DNA of 64,000 bases from Lycocorax pyrrhopterus obiensis (GCA_014706295.1 JACSVZ010000007.1:7295199-7359198); one strand, 5' to 3'. Counted from the first letter of the stretch, positions 46,701-61,000 are shown. Notes: generated by a model from the letters alone, not told the origin. Program-made: numbers and translations.

Positions 46701-48394
46701 TGATAGCCTGGCTAACGGACAATAAAAATGCACATCACTGATCTAGTTCACATTAACTTGTGAAAATATCTAAGGTAGAAACCATTTTATCTGGGCTTTT
46801 CTGGTCACTGTTCCATCCCTGTGTCATGTGCATCTGACCTGTACCTATTCACATTTTGCTCAGACACACTAATTTAAATGAATTTCTTAACATTATGTCT
46901 TTATAACCAATGGTGACATTGATAGCTAAGGATGGCACACAAAAGAGGGTGACTCACCCTTCAGTGTGACTTTTTTGATGATGCTTTATTTTACATAAAA
47001 AGTTAAATTCTTGTTTCAGTGACTCTTCAATACACACTAGGTATTCTGAATTTCTCTGTCAGAACTGTGTGTCTCAAATGTCTTTAAAGCTTAGGAGTGA
47101 AGAGTAAACGAAGTTAAGATGCAGTCTCTCCTAGGTGTTGTTAGACTTGTTTAAAATGACTTTTTTATAGCTCTGGATTTTAGTATTCTTTGTTTCTCAA
47201 AATTGCATTTCTTCACGTATTGTTTTCATATAACCTGCACTCTGACACAAAGGTTGAAAATATATTTGCTAAAAAGATCAGCCAGAAAACTAATAAAACT
47301 GTTTGATTGTTTTTTTGGTGAAATTTCACTACAGAGGACAAGATAAAGCTCTGTGCACCTAAAAGGTTTCCTGTAGGGAAGATGAATGCTTGTGCAGGAG
47401 GCACAGCCTGCTTGAGATTTTGCTGTGATGCCCTCATACATATTTCATCTAAATGTACATTAAATTACAAATAACAGCAAAACCAGTGTAAGTAACAAGT
47501 AGTGTGATTGAGAAGTCAGGGATGTCTGCAGGAGAATGCTGGTGATGTCATTCCATGTGCCTTAGGCTGTTACTAACAGTGTGCTGCCCATCATTCCTGG
47601 AAGAAACGTGGAAGCCTGGAAGCACTGAATGTGTGATTCTGGGGGTTACAGGTGCAGTGCAGGCTTTGCATTCAGAGCTGGTGTCTCACTGCTCCTGCTG
47701 CAATGCCAGTTTTCTCCCCTCCTGCACATTGGGGATCCCTTTTCATTAAGTATGGGGACCTGTGAGGGAAGACACTGCTGGCTCTTGGTCTGTAGATTTG
47801 CTAGCCTGAGAGGAAAGGATGTCACAGTTCCTTGAAAAAATCCCAAACATTATTGTGGCACGCCGACACCTGTCATCTGATATCCCAGGTGAGATAAAGG
47901 AAATGTTGGAAAATGTTAGGAAGCCTACAAACCCATATATTGGAACACCTTCAAACAAACCTCTCAACAAAACCCATGGCTCTTCTCCCAGGATGGTCTG
48001 TGTAACCTCTGGTAGCAACACTGCAGAAAGTAACTGGTTATAGATGATTGAAATAAAGGCATTTGAGTAATTAGCTTTGATCCAGGCCTGCCTTGATCTA
48101 GTGAAATATTTAATGATTTTCATTTTGAGACAGAGCTGAGTGCTTTTGCTGACTTTAGGTGTGTGAGTAGCTATGAAGTGAGGCTGCTATTGAAGAGTTT
48201 TTTGGACAGGCCTGGAAGACAATGAATAAATAGCATTTTTCTGTGTAACTGCTACTGTTTGGTCTCACTAATTACCCTTACGCCATATGTGGTTTGCTTT
48301 GCGGCTTTTCCCCCATTTTAAAGAGGTTAAGAACAAGTTTTCTGAACAGTGCTAATTGCATCAGTGTGCACAACACTCATCCATGTCTGTCAGA
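43741..48394. other. Intronic sequence; unexplained ORF at 47819-48043
   Basis: Non-coding intron, apart from one stretch worth noting. ATG at 47819 opens a 74-codon frame to TAG with protein-like composition, preceded by an in-frame TGA at 47807 and followed within about 20 bases by an AATAAA. A CAGGTGAG donor-like word lies inside it (around 47886-47893). The opposite strand is also open here for 125 codons. I recognise no family, and at this AT content frames of such length are expected by chance in 64 kb. Confidence 0.45.
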
Positions 48395-48709
48395 GTCTGC
48401 AGGGAGGTGTCAGAGGATGGTCCAGGCTCTGCTTGGTGGTGCTGAGAAATAGGACAAGAGGCAAGGGCAGAAACCGATGCACAGCAAGTTCCACCTGAAC
48501 ATGAAAAAAAACTTCTTCACAGTGCAGTGACCGAGCACTGGAACAGGCTGCCCAGAGAGGGTGTGGAGTCTCCCTCACTGGAGACATTCCAGAACCATCT
48601 GGATGCAATCCTGTGCCACGTGCTCTGGGATAGCCCTGCTGGAACAGGGAGGTTGGACAAGATGACCACTGTGGTCCCTTCCAGCCTGCCCCACCTTGTG
48701 GTTCTGTGT
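48395..48709 (+). mobile_element. CR1 LINE, 5'-truncated copy
   Basis: About 315 bp matching the 3' part of a CR1 LINE in sense orientation. In order: CTGCAGGGAGG, GGACAAGAGGCAAGGGCAG, CTGAACATGA then AACTTCTTCAC, GAGCACTGGAACAGGCTGCC, GTGGAGTCTCC, then GGAGGTTGGACAAGATGACC and GTCCCTTCCAGCCTG near the end. The translated piece [20 protein letters not shown] is the well-known C-terminal signature of CR1 ORF2. The frame is broken (a TGA directly before this stretch) and the reverse transcriptase and endonuclease are absent, so it is dead. The 3' end carries a single degenerate TTCTGTG unit. No target-site duplication is evident, as is usual for CR1. Confidence 0.93.
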
Positions 48710-51700
48710 ATACCACGTGTTACTTTAAAACAGGCTTCTTTTAATAATTAAGCACAACTATTAGAACAATTATATGTTATTGAAATCTTCCCCGAGTCTG
48801 GGAAATCATAGGAAATAACATAAGATTTGGTATGATTTCGACATATGCCTTGCTTTTTCTCTCTCTATTTAGTTATCCTTTCCTGCAAGTCCTTGTCAGT
48901 GATTTGGCAGCAGCAGGAAAAATCAGCTAAGAGTAACTGTCACCAAGAAAAAGCAGCTTGTAACATGAGGAGCCTACTAAACATACATATTTTTATTATT
49001 TTTTTAAGTGCATTCCAGATTTTTGTTGCTTTTCTAGATTAACACATTACATGGAATGCAAACAGAGAAACAGAGTGGGCAGACGTCTAACAAGTGACGT
49101 GAGCTATGTGAGAAGGACACCCTGGGGACAATGACCTCTGTGAAATGCTCAAGAGCTGCAGAAGATGAAGTACTCAAGTGTTGTTATTCACAGCAGAGGC
49201 TGATAGACCAGATTGTTTCTGCATCATGCCCTTACTCAGAAAATGTACTTGAGTGGGGGCTTAAGAGGGTCTTCAGAATTTATTTATGGAGCCTCTCACA
49301 GTATAACTTATTTTTAGATTACAAAAGAGCAGAGTGCTCTCTGTTGTCTCATTTCTCTGTTGTTGTTAACTGTTTCTAACCAGGATCTAGATTAAAACAA
49401 GGATTAAACTAATCTCAAGGACCAAGAAAAAGTTATCTGAAGTGGTGTGAGGAGGAGTGAACTTTCTGTAGCTCGAATACACCCTTTTTCTCCTTGTTCT
49501 TCTGAAATTTCTACACTTTCAGCATCTCTTATAAATATAGAAACTGCATTAATTACTAAGGATGGAACTTAAGTAACTTCAGGTGACCAATTAGTGGTAA
49601 TTTAAACGCTGGGAAGTAGACTGTAGCCACCTGTATGCAATACAGCTTCACTGATTGCGGGGAGGTGACTCCAGTAAGCCGAAGGGCAGGGGAGCAGTGG
49701 AGACGTGTTCTTCCTCCGGCAGCACAGTGTGGTCTCCAGCAGGAAAACCTTCAGTGGTGAGTACCCAGTAACCTTCTGGCAGGAATGAACTTGCAGTTCC
49801 CTGGATATAGTGCAGGTTGGGGGTGCTTTGCTGTGGTTAGCAGGATGTACCCCTGCATGAAGATGCCTTTCATACCAAAACTGGTGAGTTAGACCTAAAA
49901 CGTTGCAATGATATTTCGTGGTGTCTGTGGTAAATGGTTGAGATTCAGATTCAAATGTTGATCTAGCAGTGGCATGGCAAATCAGACTACTTTCAGTTTA
50001 GTCTCTTTTCTAATAAATTATAAACAGTCTTGGATTTATGTTGGGCTGAGTACATAGAGGAGTTACCACTGTACAAGCAGGGCTGTCAAATTTAATGTGT
50101 ATATCTAGATTTACTCATTTAATATTGAATCCTCAATTGTTCTTCTGTAAATGCTCTTAAAAATAGGCAGTGATCACATCTCACAGGTCAAGCCATCTGC
50201 ATTTGTTCCCCCTATTTCACGCAGTCTCACATAAGTGCACACATGCTCTTTTATTTTCTATGTATTGCAGAATTAATTTGTACAGGGGCTGCAGTGGAAG
50301 CTCTGGATTTAAGCTATTATCAAATGGCCTTTTTAAAATTGATAGAGATTCTGGTCACTGGTGGGTATGCAACTCCTCTCTTCCCCTGGTCTAGTTGCAC
50401 TTTAGCAAATCTATTTGTTTCCTTTTATACTCTGTAGAGGGGAACAAACTGACTTTGTGATTTTATTATTTTGTTTTGTGTTCTCAGCAAACTGTTGTCA
50501 GCTCAGTGGCTGAGCTGTGCAGTTTGGTGGGTGGGGTTACAGGTGTGGGACTTTCAGTGCTGTAGGACTGAGGACTCCAGCAGAAACCCCACTTTGTTAA
50601 AGACAGCTGGGTACATGTGCATCATAATCATGATTTTTGTGATATGCAGCCTAACAGGTATAATGACCCTTGAAGTTATGCTCATGTTTTTTTCAGAAGT
50701 TATGTCGAAATGTCTGAGCTTTTCTTTAACTTTTATGCCTCTTTTCCTCTTGCTTTCCAAAAGAAGTGTTGCTAATGAGCGCTCCTTTCAGCAGCTTAGT
50801 CTTGTGCTTGTCTTGGAGGTTTCTGATGCCAGGGGGGTTGCTCACATGATGAGCATTATGTCCATATTCTCAAGCAGCCTACAGGAAAGATGTCTGGCAA
50901 GGCAGGAATGAAGGAAAAAAAAGCCTAAAATGCTATCATTCTTCCCATTAAAAGCATGTTATCAAAACAGTTCTTTACAATTAGTTTCCCTTGATGGCTC
51001 TTCACAGGAAAAGAAATAAATCTCAAGATTCCTGTCCACCGAACCAAATCCCAGTGTAATTATTCCCATGTGATACTACTGAAAGGAATATGACTGCAGA
51101 GATAAAACCAAACAGCAAGCAAAAGCTGTCTCCGTGGTTTTGTCCCAGAACTGAGGAAAGTGAGGGCAATTAGTTGACCTAGAGAGGGTTTACACACAGT
51201 CCTAATCTGGTTTTTGATGTCTGCTGCAAAACAGTCCCGAAACGTGATTCATTTACAGCCAGAGGTAGTGAGCAGATTGGAATTCTAAAGGTGTGCTCAT
51301 GAGATTTCCCTCTACAAGCCACAGGCAGACGGTCTGGAAGTAAAAGTTATGTCCTTCTACATTCTTATTATTGTTTGTATTTTGAATATGGGAAAGAAAT
51401 ATCACTTCTCAGTTAATCTGTGTGCTAGCTCCCCTGGTGTGCAGCTGCTACAAAGAATCTCACTCTGGTTTTGAGGTGCACAAATTGGCAAAAGGTTGTG
51501 GCTCTTACCTCATATGACTGATCTTTATAGAGGTTCCCCAGGCACTCCCTATAGAAACAAAATGCTGCAGAGAGGAAGATATTTATGAAGCAGTTTCAGG
51601 AGGCTCATTAACTTCCAGAACATGGATGAACTTCAGGTAAAATAAACATTTAAAGGGCAGCCTAGCATTTTAAGGGACAGGTGGCAAGAATAATTTGTAT

Positions 51701-54700
51701 CTGCAGTTATATTTATAAACATGGCATTTAGGAAACCTCAGATGCGGTACAAAAGCTTGTCGCTATTTGGTTGCTTACTAAACAGGAGGAAAAATTGTTA
51801 GTAATGAAACCATGTGAAAATAAGAGATATCTAATGTCATACCTAAGGAGCAGAAACAGATTGTCTCCCAGGTCAGGTTAAAACCGACAATTACAGCAAA
51901 TGAACATTTTTTTACTCTCCTTCCTTAGGTTTTGACTTCAATTTTCTCACACTTAGAATGAGAAATGCTACAAGCAAAGTGGGATATTTTTGAATTGTTA
52001 GGAAGAGATTTTGGTGGGTTTCATTGCCAGTGCTAACTGTGCAGTGGGAATACCCAAATTCCTGCAAACTGAAGAGAAACCTCATGATGCTGGCTTACTT
52101 TTTATTTTAATTTCTGATCAAGCTAGTTCTGCATCATTATATCTGTGACTTTAAAACAGGTGCCGGGTTAATACCTTTGCATATGTTGCCAATTGTTCCT
52201 TTTAGGAAGAGAAATCATCAGCTGTTAACACTGATGTCCTTGACTTAAATTAACAAGCGGCTGTTGGCAAAGACCAACAGTCTGATTTGTTTCAGGTGAG
52301 GTGGTTCTTTGTTTCTGTGTGTCTCCTGGTGTGAATGCTCAGCGATCAAAATCTGGTTAACGGTTTTACTGAAGAAATATTGGTCAGTAGAGAATTCTCT
52401 TTGTTTTCTCTTTCCGATACTGGCATTGGCTTTGGAATGCTGGCAGGGAAGAATAAATCCAAGTCAGGTTTTTCATCTAATCTTGTTTTCTCCTAATCCA
52501 TGCTGTCAGGCCAGTGGCACATGAACAGCCGCATACTTGCTGTGCAAGGTATTGTTTGTGAAGCTTTTTTCTTCAGGGTGAAGCTGTGATATCAAGGTTG
52601 ATTTTTGTCAAATGTTTTTGTTTGCTGTGTTGATGTCCCAGGTTACCAGGGGCCTAGACACCATGACTAGCAATGTCTCTCAAAGTCAGAGACTTGAAGT
52701 CTATTTTTTAATTGAAAAAAAACAGGTTAAAAGTTGGTCTTATTGTCCTTTCCTGTGTTTAAATGAGTGAGGAGTAGCTCTATGTTCATTAGATCAGAAG
52801 CGTAGCAAGATGCAAAGGTTTGAGCCTTAGACTAAGTAAATTTAGATTGAAGACTGATTTTTAATGATCAAAGTAAATGACAGAAGTGGGTTTTTAATTC
52901 AAATGTAGTCCTTAATGCTTTTTGTTCTAAAGTAGAGACTGCCATAGTTGAATAATTGAGTTTGATGCAGAATTTACAAACCTGATCTGGGTTAAATTTT
53001 GGAAAGTCTTGTGTTAGCTGCAGGTTACTGGGGTAAAACTGGGTGAGGTTAGAGAGCTCCTGTGTGGGAGGCGGAATGTCAGGAGCAGTGGGGCTTTCTG
53101 CCCTTAGCCTGCAAATATACAGAACTCCTAAAAAATTCCTTTGGGCATGAAATTGAAGTATAATGTATTGCAGGTAGAGGGGGTTTTGGGTCAGTGTAAG
53201 GTCATCAGTTATATTGTACCAAGTTAAATGTTAGAACAATATCATAAATTAAAGTTACTGCTTTGTTGTCCTTCCATGAAGAAGCTGAATGAGTAAATTC
53301 CCTTGTGGTGAATTTAATGTCTGGCTGGCCATTAGAATGGCTCAAGTGCAATTACTTTTGTAGATCATAATAGTCTTGAAAAGTAAATAGTTTATAAAAG
53401 CAAAAACCTTGAAGGAAATTAAAGAAGGCATAATGGCTTTTTGAGAAGCGTGCCTTTGCATCCATATATACATTTTTTTTAAAATCCAACAAAATTAAAT
53501 TGGTCTGTTAGTTATTTCTGCAATATTTTTTTATCTCCTGCAATCCAGCAAATCATTAATGAGTGTTTGTCCAGTCAGAGCAGCAGGGGTCTTGATTGCC
53601 AGAATGTTTGTTAGAGGGGAGGAGGGCATCCTCAAAGGCTTTTTTCTTCTCCTCTGCTTTTTTAATATAATAAGAATTTTTAAAAGAAAAAAAAAAGAAG
53701 GTTAAACAGAAGTTATTCTCTGCTTGCAGTTGCTATGGCCGAAGGGCCCCCACTCTTGTAGTTTTTGGAGGCATCAGAATTGTTACTGGCTTTGTCCCCA
53801 CTGCAGGCAGTGACAAAGGTATCACATCCTGTTGTATAGAATTGGGTGCAGTGAGATGTAGTTGTAAAAGATGCACCTCAGGTCAGTGCCTGAGGTTTCC
53901 ACAAGCTTTTTTTCCTGCAGAGACACTTCTCCTTTTCACTTTTCCTTTTTGCAGTATGATTTATGTCTCATTCTCTTAACCACCTTCTTGTGTTTTCCCT
54001 TTGTTGTGCCATGCCGCTTTTGCTCTTCTCCACATACTTGGGGTTATCCCAGCTCTCTTCTTACACATTGAATCTCACTTGCTGGGGTAGAAGAACCATG
54101 TGTTTCCTCTCTTTTTGGGAGAAGATTATCCAGAAAACTGACATGTGAAGTGTCTTTGGAAGATGGGGTACCCAGAACATTCACCAGCTATGGTACTCAA
54201 AAGTTAGCCTGTCACCACCTCAGCTGACGCTGAAAATCTTGCCTGATCCCGGATCCTAATTTCTCTGAGCCAAATGTGTCTGGGTACTGCTTCTACACTT
54301 ATCTGTCAGTCTTAAACAACTCATGATGTCCAGAGTCACAGCTACCCTCGATTTTTCACACAGCTCCTATTTAATCTGAGAAGCTGAGAGGGGCAGTGGG
54401 GGAAGGCAAATAAATCAGATGTGCTTGTTTGTCTCTAAAAAAACAGACATGTTGCTCTTAGAGGACTTTTGGGATACAGCTGTTAGGGTTTGATTGTTCC
54501 CTGCTGTGGTATGAGATACTCCACGGGGACTGGATGATGTTGTTAGCAATATATCATACACTGTGCTCTCGAAAATGGCTGATTATGGAACCTAAGACCA
54601 AAAAGACCTCGTACATTCTGATCTTTTCCCCAGTTTTTACTTCCCTGTGACCTTCCCACGACCTGTATCTTACCTTGCTCTGTGTGCCATTAGCACATGC

Positions 54701-57700
54701 TTTATTTTCCTTATAGCAGCAAATTCAGTTTGCTGTAGGGAGCCATGGATATTAAAATAACAGACAGGAATGGGTAATAGGCTGCAGAAATTAGGGTAGA
54801 GAATTGGCCTCACTCCACAAATCACACACCCATTTATGTGCTGACTGTTGTGATATTTATATGAAGGTGCTATATGAATGTATATGAGCATTTTTATGTA
54901 TGTGCATCTCCCTATAATCTGTTCTTCAGTCCACATGGGAAAGAAGTCTTCGAACTTGCAAGTGAAATCCAAGGAAAAAGTTAGTGTATTAATTAGTTTA
55001 ATGCACACTTGTAAGTTGGAGTATAAGGATGGTTAACCACAAATCTGATTATTTTAAACTTCTAATTTTAAGACATTTCCTCTCTCTGTGAAGCTGGAAA
55101 ATGAAATGTGGGAAGGTGTATGCAAATCCACAGTTGAAATAATGTTGATACAGGACAGCCATAGGAGTGCCTTGTGAGACACCTTCCTGTGAGAGGCACA
55201 GGGACACAGGAATGGTCACCCAGCAGCAATATGTCTGCTGAAGCTCTTCAGCCAGTTCTCTGTTTCTAGGCCTGTTCTGCTTTTCAGGAGAGCAACTGAC
55301 TTGCAGTGGGGCTTCTTGATGTGGTTCTTTTGGTTCACGATTGTGTTTTTTCAGAGAATGTCATGATTCCTCTTGTTTCTAAGCTGTGACCTCCACCAGA
55401 CCTGTTTATTTCTTGAAAAGTCTACTTAAAAGTCTTCAGCATTTCACTTCTGTGAGGCACACAATATTACACTTAATAAGAATATATGCACTAGAGTTTA
55501 ACTTTGGAGAAAGTGTGTTATTCCCAGAGTTGAAAGGGTAATTCATCCTCGAATGAGTCAGTATATCAAATTTAAATCTTTGTAAGTTCATAATGGAGAT
55601 GTTTTAGCATCCAGTATCCCCAAGGCATGCCAACAAGAATGCCTTTTCAAGATTTTGGCCAAGTGAATGTTTAAAATTATTGTAACTTTGGTGAAATTGT
55701 CATTTTTTTCTTGCCTCTACCATTACGAAAGATGGAACAATTTTATTTTCTTGGATGCACAAGTTATAATCCTATCATGTTTCTCATACTGAACAAACTG
55801 AAAGTTTTTCCTCTAATAACTGCAGTATTTCCATGTAGTGAGTTGGATGAATGGAAAGATTTAAATAAGAAAAATCATAAAATGGGCAGTTGGTTTTCAT
55901 CACTTTGGTAGGTCACAATATTATATAAAGGTCATTAACTATCACTGCAGCCAGTTTTCAGATGGCATTTAGAGCTGTGTACAGGTATCAAATCTGAAGT
56001 TCTACTTATTCTTGCAAAGCACAACTTCTTTTCCATGCAAGAAATAGATTTTGTGTAAACAAATAAAAATCTACATTCATAAAGCCTGTGAACCACTTAA
56101 TGTGGTGTTATCTGTCCAGTCAGGAGTCAGATTTAAAATCACACCACTTAAAAACTTAGGACAACCATTTTCCTGATACGGATGTAAACAAAGCAAATGC
56201 TTATTTATTTGGTGTGCAGACAATACAGAGACATGGTGCATTCTCTGGAAGAGAAGATGCATTTCTTAAGTGTTTTTAACTTCAACAATATAGTGGAATA
56301 ATTGATTTGTGCTGGGGATTGGGAATTCTGTGATCTGTCTGTAAATTTGAAAGTATTTTGTGGGATTGAAAACCCACAATAGGACATGTTTAGGCAATAG
56401 AAGTAAATAGGGAGAGATGCAGGACTGCCTCCATCGCAATTCATGGAATTTTTATACAGCTTTTTAATTTATTTTTTTTTCAGTAGAAGGTGCAGCAAGC
56501 AACCTATGGAAAGCTCTTGCTTTTCTCTCTTGTGCTTTGCTGGTCTGAGTTTTGGTTGGCTTAATGTAGTGTGCTGAGGGTCTGTGGCTGGACTTGCCTG
56601 TGTGCCTGTCCCCAGCCTCTCACAATGACTGACTTCCTTTGAAAAACAGTGTAAGTCAATCAGAACCTTCTGGTAAAGGTGATTATTTCCCCACTAGTGA
56701 CCAATACTTCCGTAGATAATTTTTCTCCCCTCCAAACTCTTCTGTGGACAGGCTTCTGCAGCAGAGCACAAACTTAGAGGTTAGTGATTCAGTTTGTTCT
56801 ATAGCCCAGCTATCTTCTTGGTGGACAGAATAAGATTTGCCTACTGGCTTCCTGGCTGATGTTCTCTTGAAGTAATGCACTATGTTCAAACTTGATCTAG
56901 CAAACAATGTTCCTTAAGCAAGGTTGGGCTTTTCTTTTTTTCCTTGTGTTTTGCTTATTTTCATTTTGAAATGCTGATATTTGCATTGCAGTTTGACCAT
57001 TATTAAATAATACTTGGTTACCGTGAAAAGAACAGACCTAATAATTTCTGAAAATGTACTGATACACACTGACATGTATTTTGTGGTGTGAAATAAAAGC
57101 TTGCATTACTTTCTATTATATATACTAGGAAATTGCTTTTAGCCTGTTCATTTGTAGCTGTATTTTACCAGTTTTATCCAGGTGGAGCTCATATGCCTAA
57201 GAGCATCATTGTTATTTTACAGGCAAAACTATGCAGAAATTTCCCTATATGTCATTGGGGGAACCTTCTCCTCAGTGTAAATAGGCTGCCTGGTTTGTTC
57301 CTACAGAATGTGTAGGATGGCATTGCAGATGTACCTGTGGAACGCACAGACTGGATTTTGGGGCTGGTGTGCAGAAGGTTCTCTGAGGTGTTGGTGACGT
57401 CAGAGACTGGTCATGTGAGTCCTCTCAGTCCAGGGACAGCCACCACTTGGTGGATTTACCAGGAATGTGCAACAGAGAGGATAAGGCGGTGCAGTCCCTG
57501 CCACTGCTGCCTTTCCGCTTCCTTTGGGCTCTGATGTTTCCGTTTCTGAGGCAGCGGCTCCTGTTAGCAGAGGCAGTAATTCATTTAGGGCAGGAGTTAC
57601 TTACAGTACAGCTGTGCTGCTTTGATGGTGCCATCTGCCATCCGTGGGTGGGAGCCAGCTTCCCGCAGGCTGCGCATTCCAAGGGAAACTTTCCTTAAGA

Positions 57701-57800
57701 CGCCCAGACATCCGTGCAGGGAGCCTGCAACGCCCCGTGAAGCGCGGGAGCAAAGGAAACTGGTGAGCTGTTGGGAGCCGCTCGGCTGAGATCTGCATCT
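48710..57800. other. Intronic sequence, no gene seen
   Basis: AT-rich intron with chance ORFs, the longest at 50471-50911 (146 codons; hydrophobic in part but with no family resemblance or splice context). Local GC rises modestly near 49660-49740 and 57640-57790 without forming a clear CpG island. No repeat family or RNA gene recognised. Confidence 0.55.
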
Positions 57801-57809
57801 TCAGACTGT

Positions 57810-58060
57810 GGTGCTAGGATCTGAAATAGTTGTGTCTAATTGAGGTGGAGTCATCAGGAGCAACCCTGCTGGCTAATTTTCATTTCTCTCTTTTTAGATG
57901 AACTGCCTAATTCAGCTTTGTAAGGTACAGCCAGCCACGTCTGTCGGGGCATAGATAGGAGAGCGAAATTACAAATTGCCATCTAAAGAGATCACCCTCT
58001 TAATTGCAGCAGGCCTTAATTCACATTCCATGGGTGTATTTTTGCATTGTTGCTTAATCG
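57810..58060. promoter_or_regulatory. Candidate conserved non-coding element
   Basis: The stretch has the look of a conserved vertebrate regulatory element: several TAATT-type homeodomain words (TCTAATTGAG, CTTAATTGCAG, CCTTAATTCAC), a CATTCC TEAD-like word, and mixed composition with no repeat character. This is a judgement by eye; no alignment was possible. It could as well be ordinary intron. Confidence 0.25.
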
Positions 58061-61000
58061 AAAAGCTACTGGAGCCAAATATTTTTGTGGATGTATCTGT
58101 GTCCTCGATCCCTCCTGGTGTTTGCTGCATTGCCTGTGTCAAGTGAGGCTTTCCAGCTCTGTTAAATGGAGGCATTGCTGCCAGGCCCCCGTGTCAGAGG
58201 AGCTCACTGTGTGCAGGGCAGGCAAAGCTGTGGAGCAATTTGCCTTTTTCTGGGCCAGTTGAAGCTGATGAAGTGAAAGCACCTGCTTGGTTCGGCCACT
58301 TGGTTCATGCTGCCCTGTGCACTGGGGAGTGAAAATCTTATTAGAACCAGAGGGCAGTGCTGGTCAGGATCACACATCACATTGGCACAGAGTGAAGCTG
58401 TGGGTTGTTACGTGCTTATTTTGCAGCAGAATAGAGGATTGCATTCCAGAGGGTAGATCTCAAAGACCTCTTGAGCTACACAAATCAAGGGAGGTGTTTT
58501 AGACATAATCTAATGTACGTAAGAAGTGAAAACTTGGTTGTTCTAATAAATGCAAAATAATGGGAAAATAAGTTTTGCCCAAGTGTGTGTTTCAGAGAAA
58601 ACTAATTAACATTTTTAATAAAACTGTTTGTCAGGTATTGCTTTAATTTATTCCTTATTTAAAAAGAAAATTGATTGTTTTAAGAAAGTTATATCTCCTT
58701 TCCCACACTTAGGGTACTGAGACTTTACTTCATAATTTGGCAATGTTTTCCTGGTTTTTTGTGTCAGCCAGTATTTGCTGAGCGGAATTGAACTTGGTAT
58801 GAAAGTTTTCTCTGAAAAGAGCTGATTGATGAGCTTTGCTTTAAGTACTGTTTACTTGGATGCATTTTAGCCTCTTAGCAATAACACTGCCCGCCTTCCC
58901 CTTATTTTGGAGTTAATGTACCCCATGCACAGCACGCAGAAGGACCACAGTCCCTGGTCTGAGGAATGACTGTGTATCCTTGCAGTGTAGTCCTTCTCCA
59001 AAACACTGCAGTTGCAGAGTGTCCCCCGTGGAAGGGGGTTCTTTTTGTGGAGAAAAATCAGCACAGGGAATTGTGGCAATTCAGTTGGAGGCCAGTTAAG
59101 AACATTTCAGACAAACACTGGTTTTCGTCCTAAGAGTGTTTTTGCTGTGGCTGGAGGCAGCCTGCTGGAGCTCGTCTGAGCATGGCAACTCCTTCAGACT
59201 TTGTTTGTGATATTGAATAATAATCTTGACACTTGTGTGAGAGCTGTGTCAGTTTACAGTGGCAATTTAAGTCATTAACAAATGGCAGCTATTTGCCATC
59301 TGTCCCTTATATCAGCCCAGAACCCATATGCAACTTAGTGTTGGTTGAGTGGATTAACTTTCTCTTAAAATTTTTGAAATAGCAAGCATCTCTCTGTTCC
59401 ACTTCAGTTTCTTTTTTTTTTTCCTCCAGATGTGGTTCTTTTATGAGAAAAAGGGAAAAAAAAACCTACAAAAAAGGTAGACACTGAACGTGTGAGCTGT
59501 GTTGATGATTTCTGTGGGACTGTTCATTTTCCAAAGCAAAGGGCTGTGGTTCTCCAAGAGGGTGAAGGAGGGGACAACTGAGACTCCTGTTCCCAGTCAG
59601 CTGCAGAGCCCTGCTGTCCTGTCTGACAGCAAGACTCAAATTCCCACAAACTTTGTGTGGGATGGGTACAACTGAAGTTGCTTGCCACTGAGTGATTCCA
59701 GGATGGCAATTCAGCTGTTATGGATCAGCTGTTGGGACTCTGAAAGCAGCTCAGAGGTGTCAGACACCTGATTTCCATAGAATGTTTTGATTCCCTTAGT
59801 TCAGTGAGCTGAATACTGATTTTGGATGGACTCTGTCTTGGGTGTCACAAGCCAAACTGCTCTTCCTGGAGCTCTGTACCACTCCCAGAACTAATTAGGC
59901 ATTCCCACCTCAGTAATGCGATTACAGTGGCTCGGGATTAAGGAAAGAAGCGTGGCTGAATCCCTACCAGAAAGCCAACCCTGACACACAATACCCTGGG
60001 ATAACCAGGAGGTGGGCGCAGCTGGCTTTGAAGTTGTGGCTCAGATGTCTCACCCCTGTGGTCTTTTCAAAAGAAAACTGATCCCACATGGCCACCCAGG
60101 AACCCTGTTCAAACACGAGCAGCAGCCCAGCTTAGGGCAGAGCTCGATGTCACTGTGGGCACTTACAGGCTGTGGGGATTTCAGCAAGTAGAAATGGATA
60201 TAAGAAGCAGTTATGATAATAATTGGAGTTCTGTTAAACAGAGTGGAGATAATTAAGGTGTGGCTGTATTTGTGCATGCAGGGGTTTTAGAAAGCAGTGT
60301 TTTATTCACTCTTCAAGGGCTCCAGCCTGCCCTGCTGGTGTTAGCTGTTCTTCACTTGCCCGAAGCTTGGCATTGCTTGGCCTGGTGCTCTCTGAGTAGC
60401 ATCAACTAAAATAGAATTGCTGTGCTGGGTAAGTTTTAGAATAGATTTCTGAGAGAAATAGGAAGGAACAAAAATTCTGCTTAAAAAAACCCCCAAACTT
60501 GCTTAGTTGCATAAACGCAAGGGACAAAGTAATGTTTTTCACGCAAAAAATATTGTGGTATGTCAGTATGTTGGCACTGATGGTGAATAAGCTGGTTTAA
60601 ATATATGTCCCAGAAATAGGAAATATGCTAAGATGTGATATTTCAGTCTGGGAACCTGTCTTAAATGGATGAAAAAGGACACAAAATGATACCATGTAGT
60701 TAGAATTTTGCACTTTAATGAGAAGTGAATAAAAAGTGATCACGAACTCTCTGTGTAGGCAGCTGTTAAGCAAATAAGTTCTTAAACACTTCTAAAAAAT
60801 GTTGGCTAGCAAAGCAGCACACTGTGGTAATGAGAGTTGCAATGTCAACCTTTATGCATGTATAAATGTATAGATATGTTTTAATGACATTTCTGAGGTT
60901 GATGTTGTAATAGCTGCCTTCATTAATGATCTTTCAAAGCCAAGTGAAGGCGTTTTTACAGAGATGAGATAATTCTCTAACAGCACAAAGGTAATACATT

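Noticed and set aside
48527..48751. 74-codon ORF as a host gene
   Set aside because: It is the C-terminal ORF2 signature of the CR1 element (HWNRLPRE...), truncated and starting at GTG.
50471..50911. 146-codon partly hydrophobic open frame
   Set aside because: No family resemblance, no splice sites matching GALNT18, and T-rich DNA gives apparent membrane-like segments.
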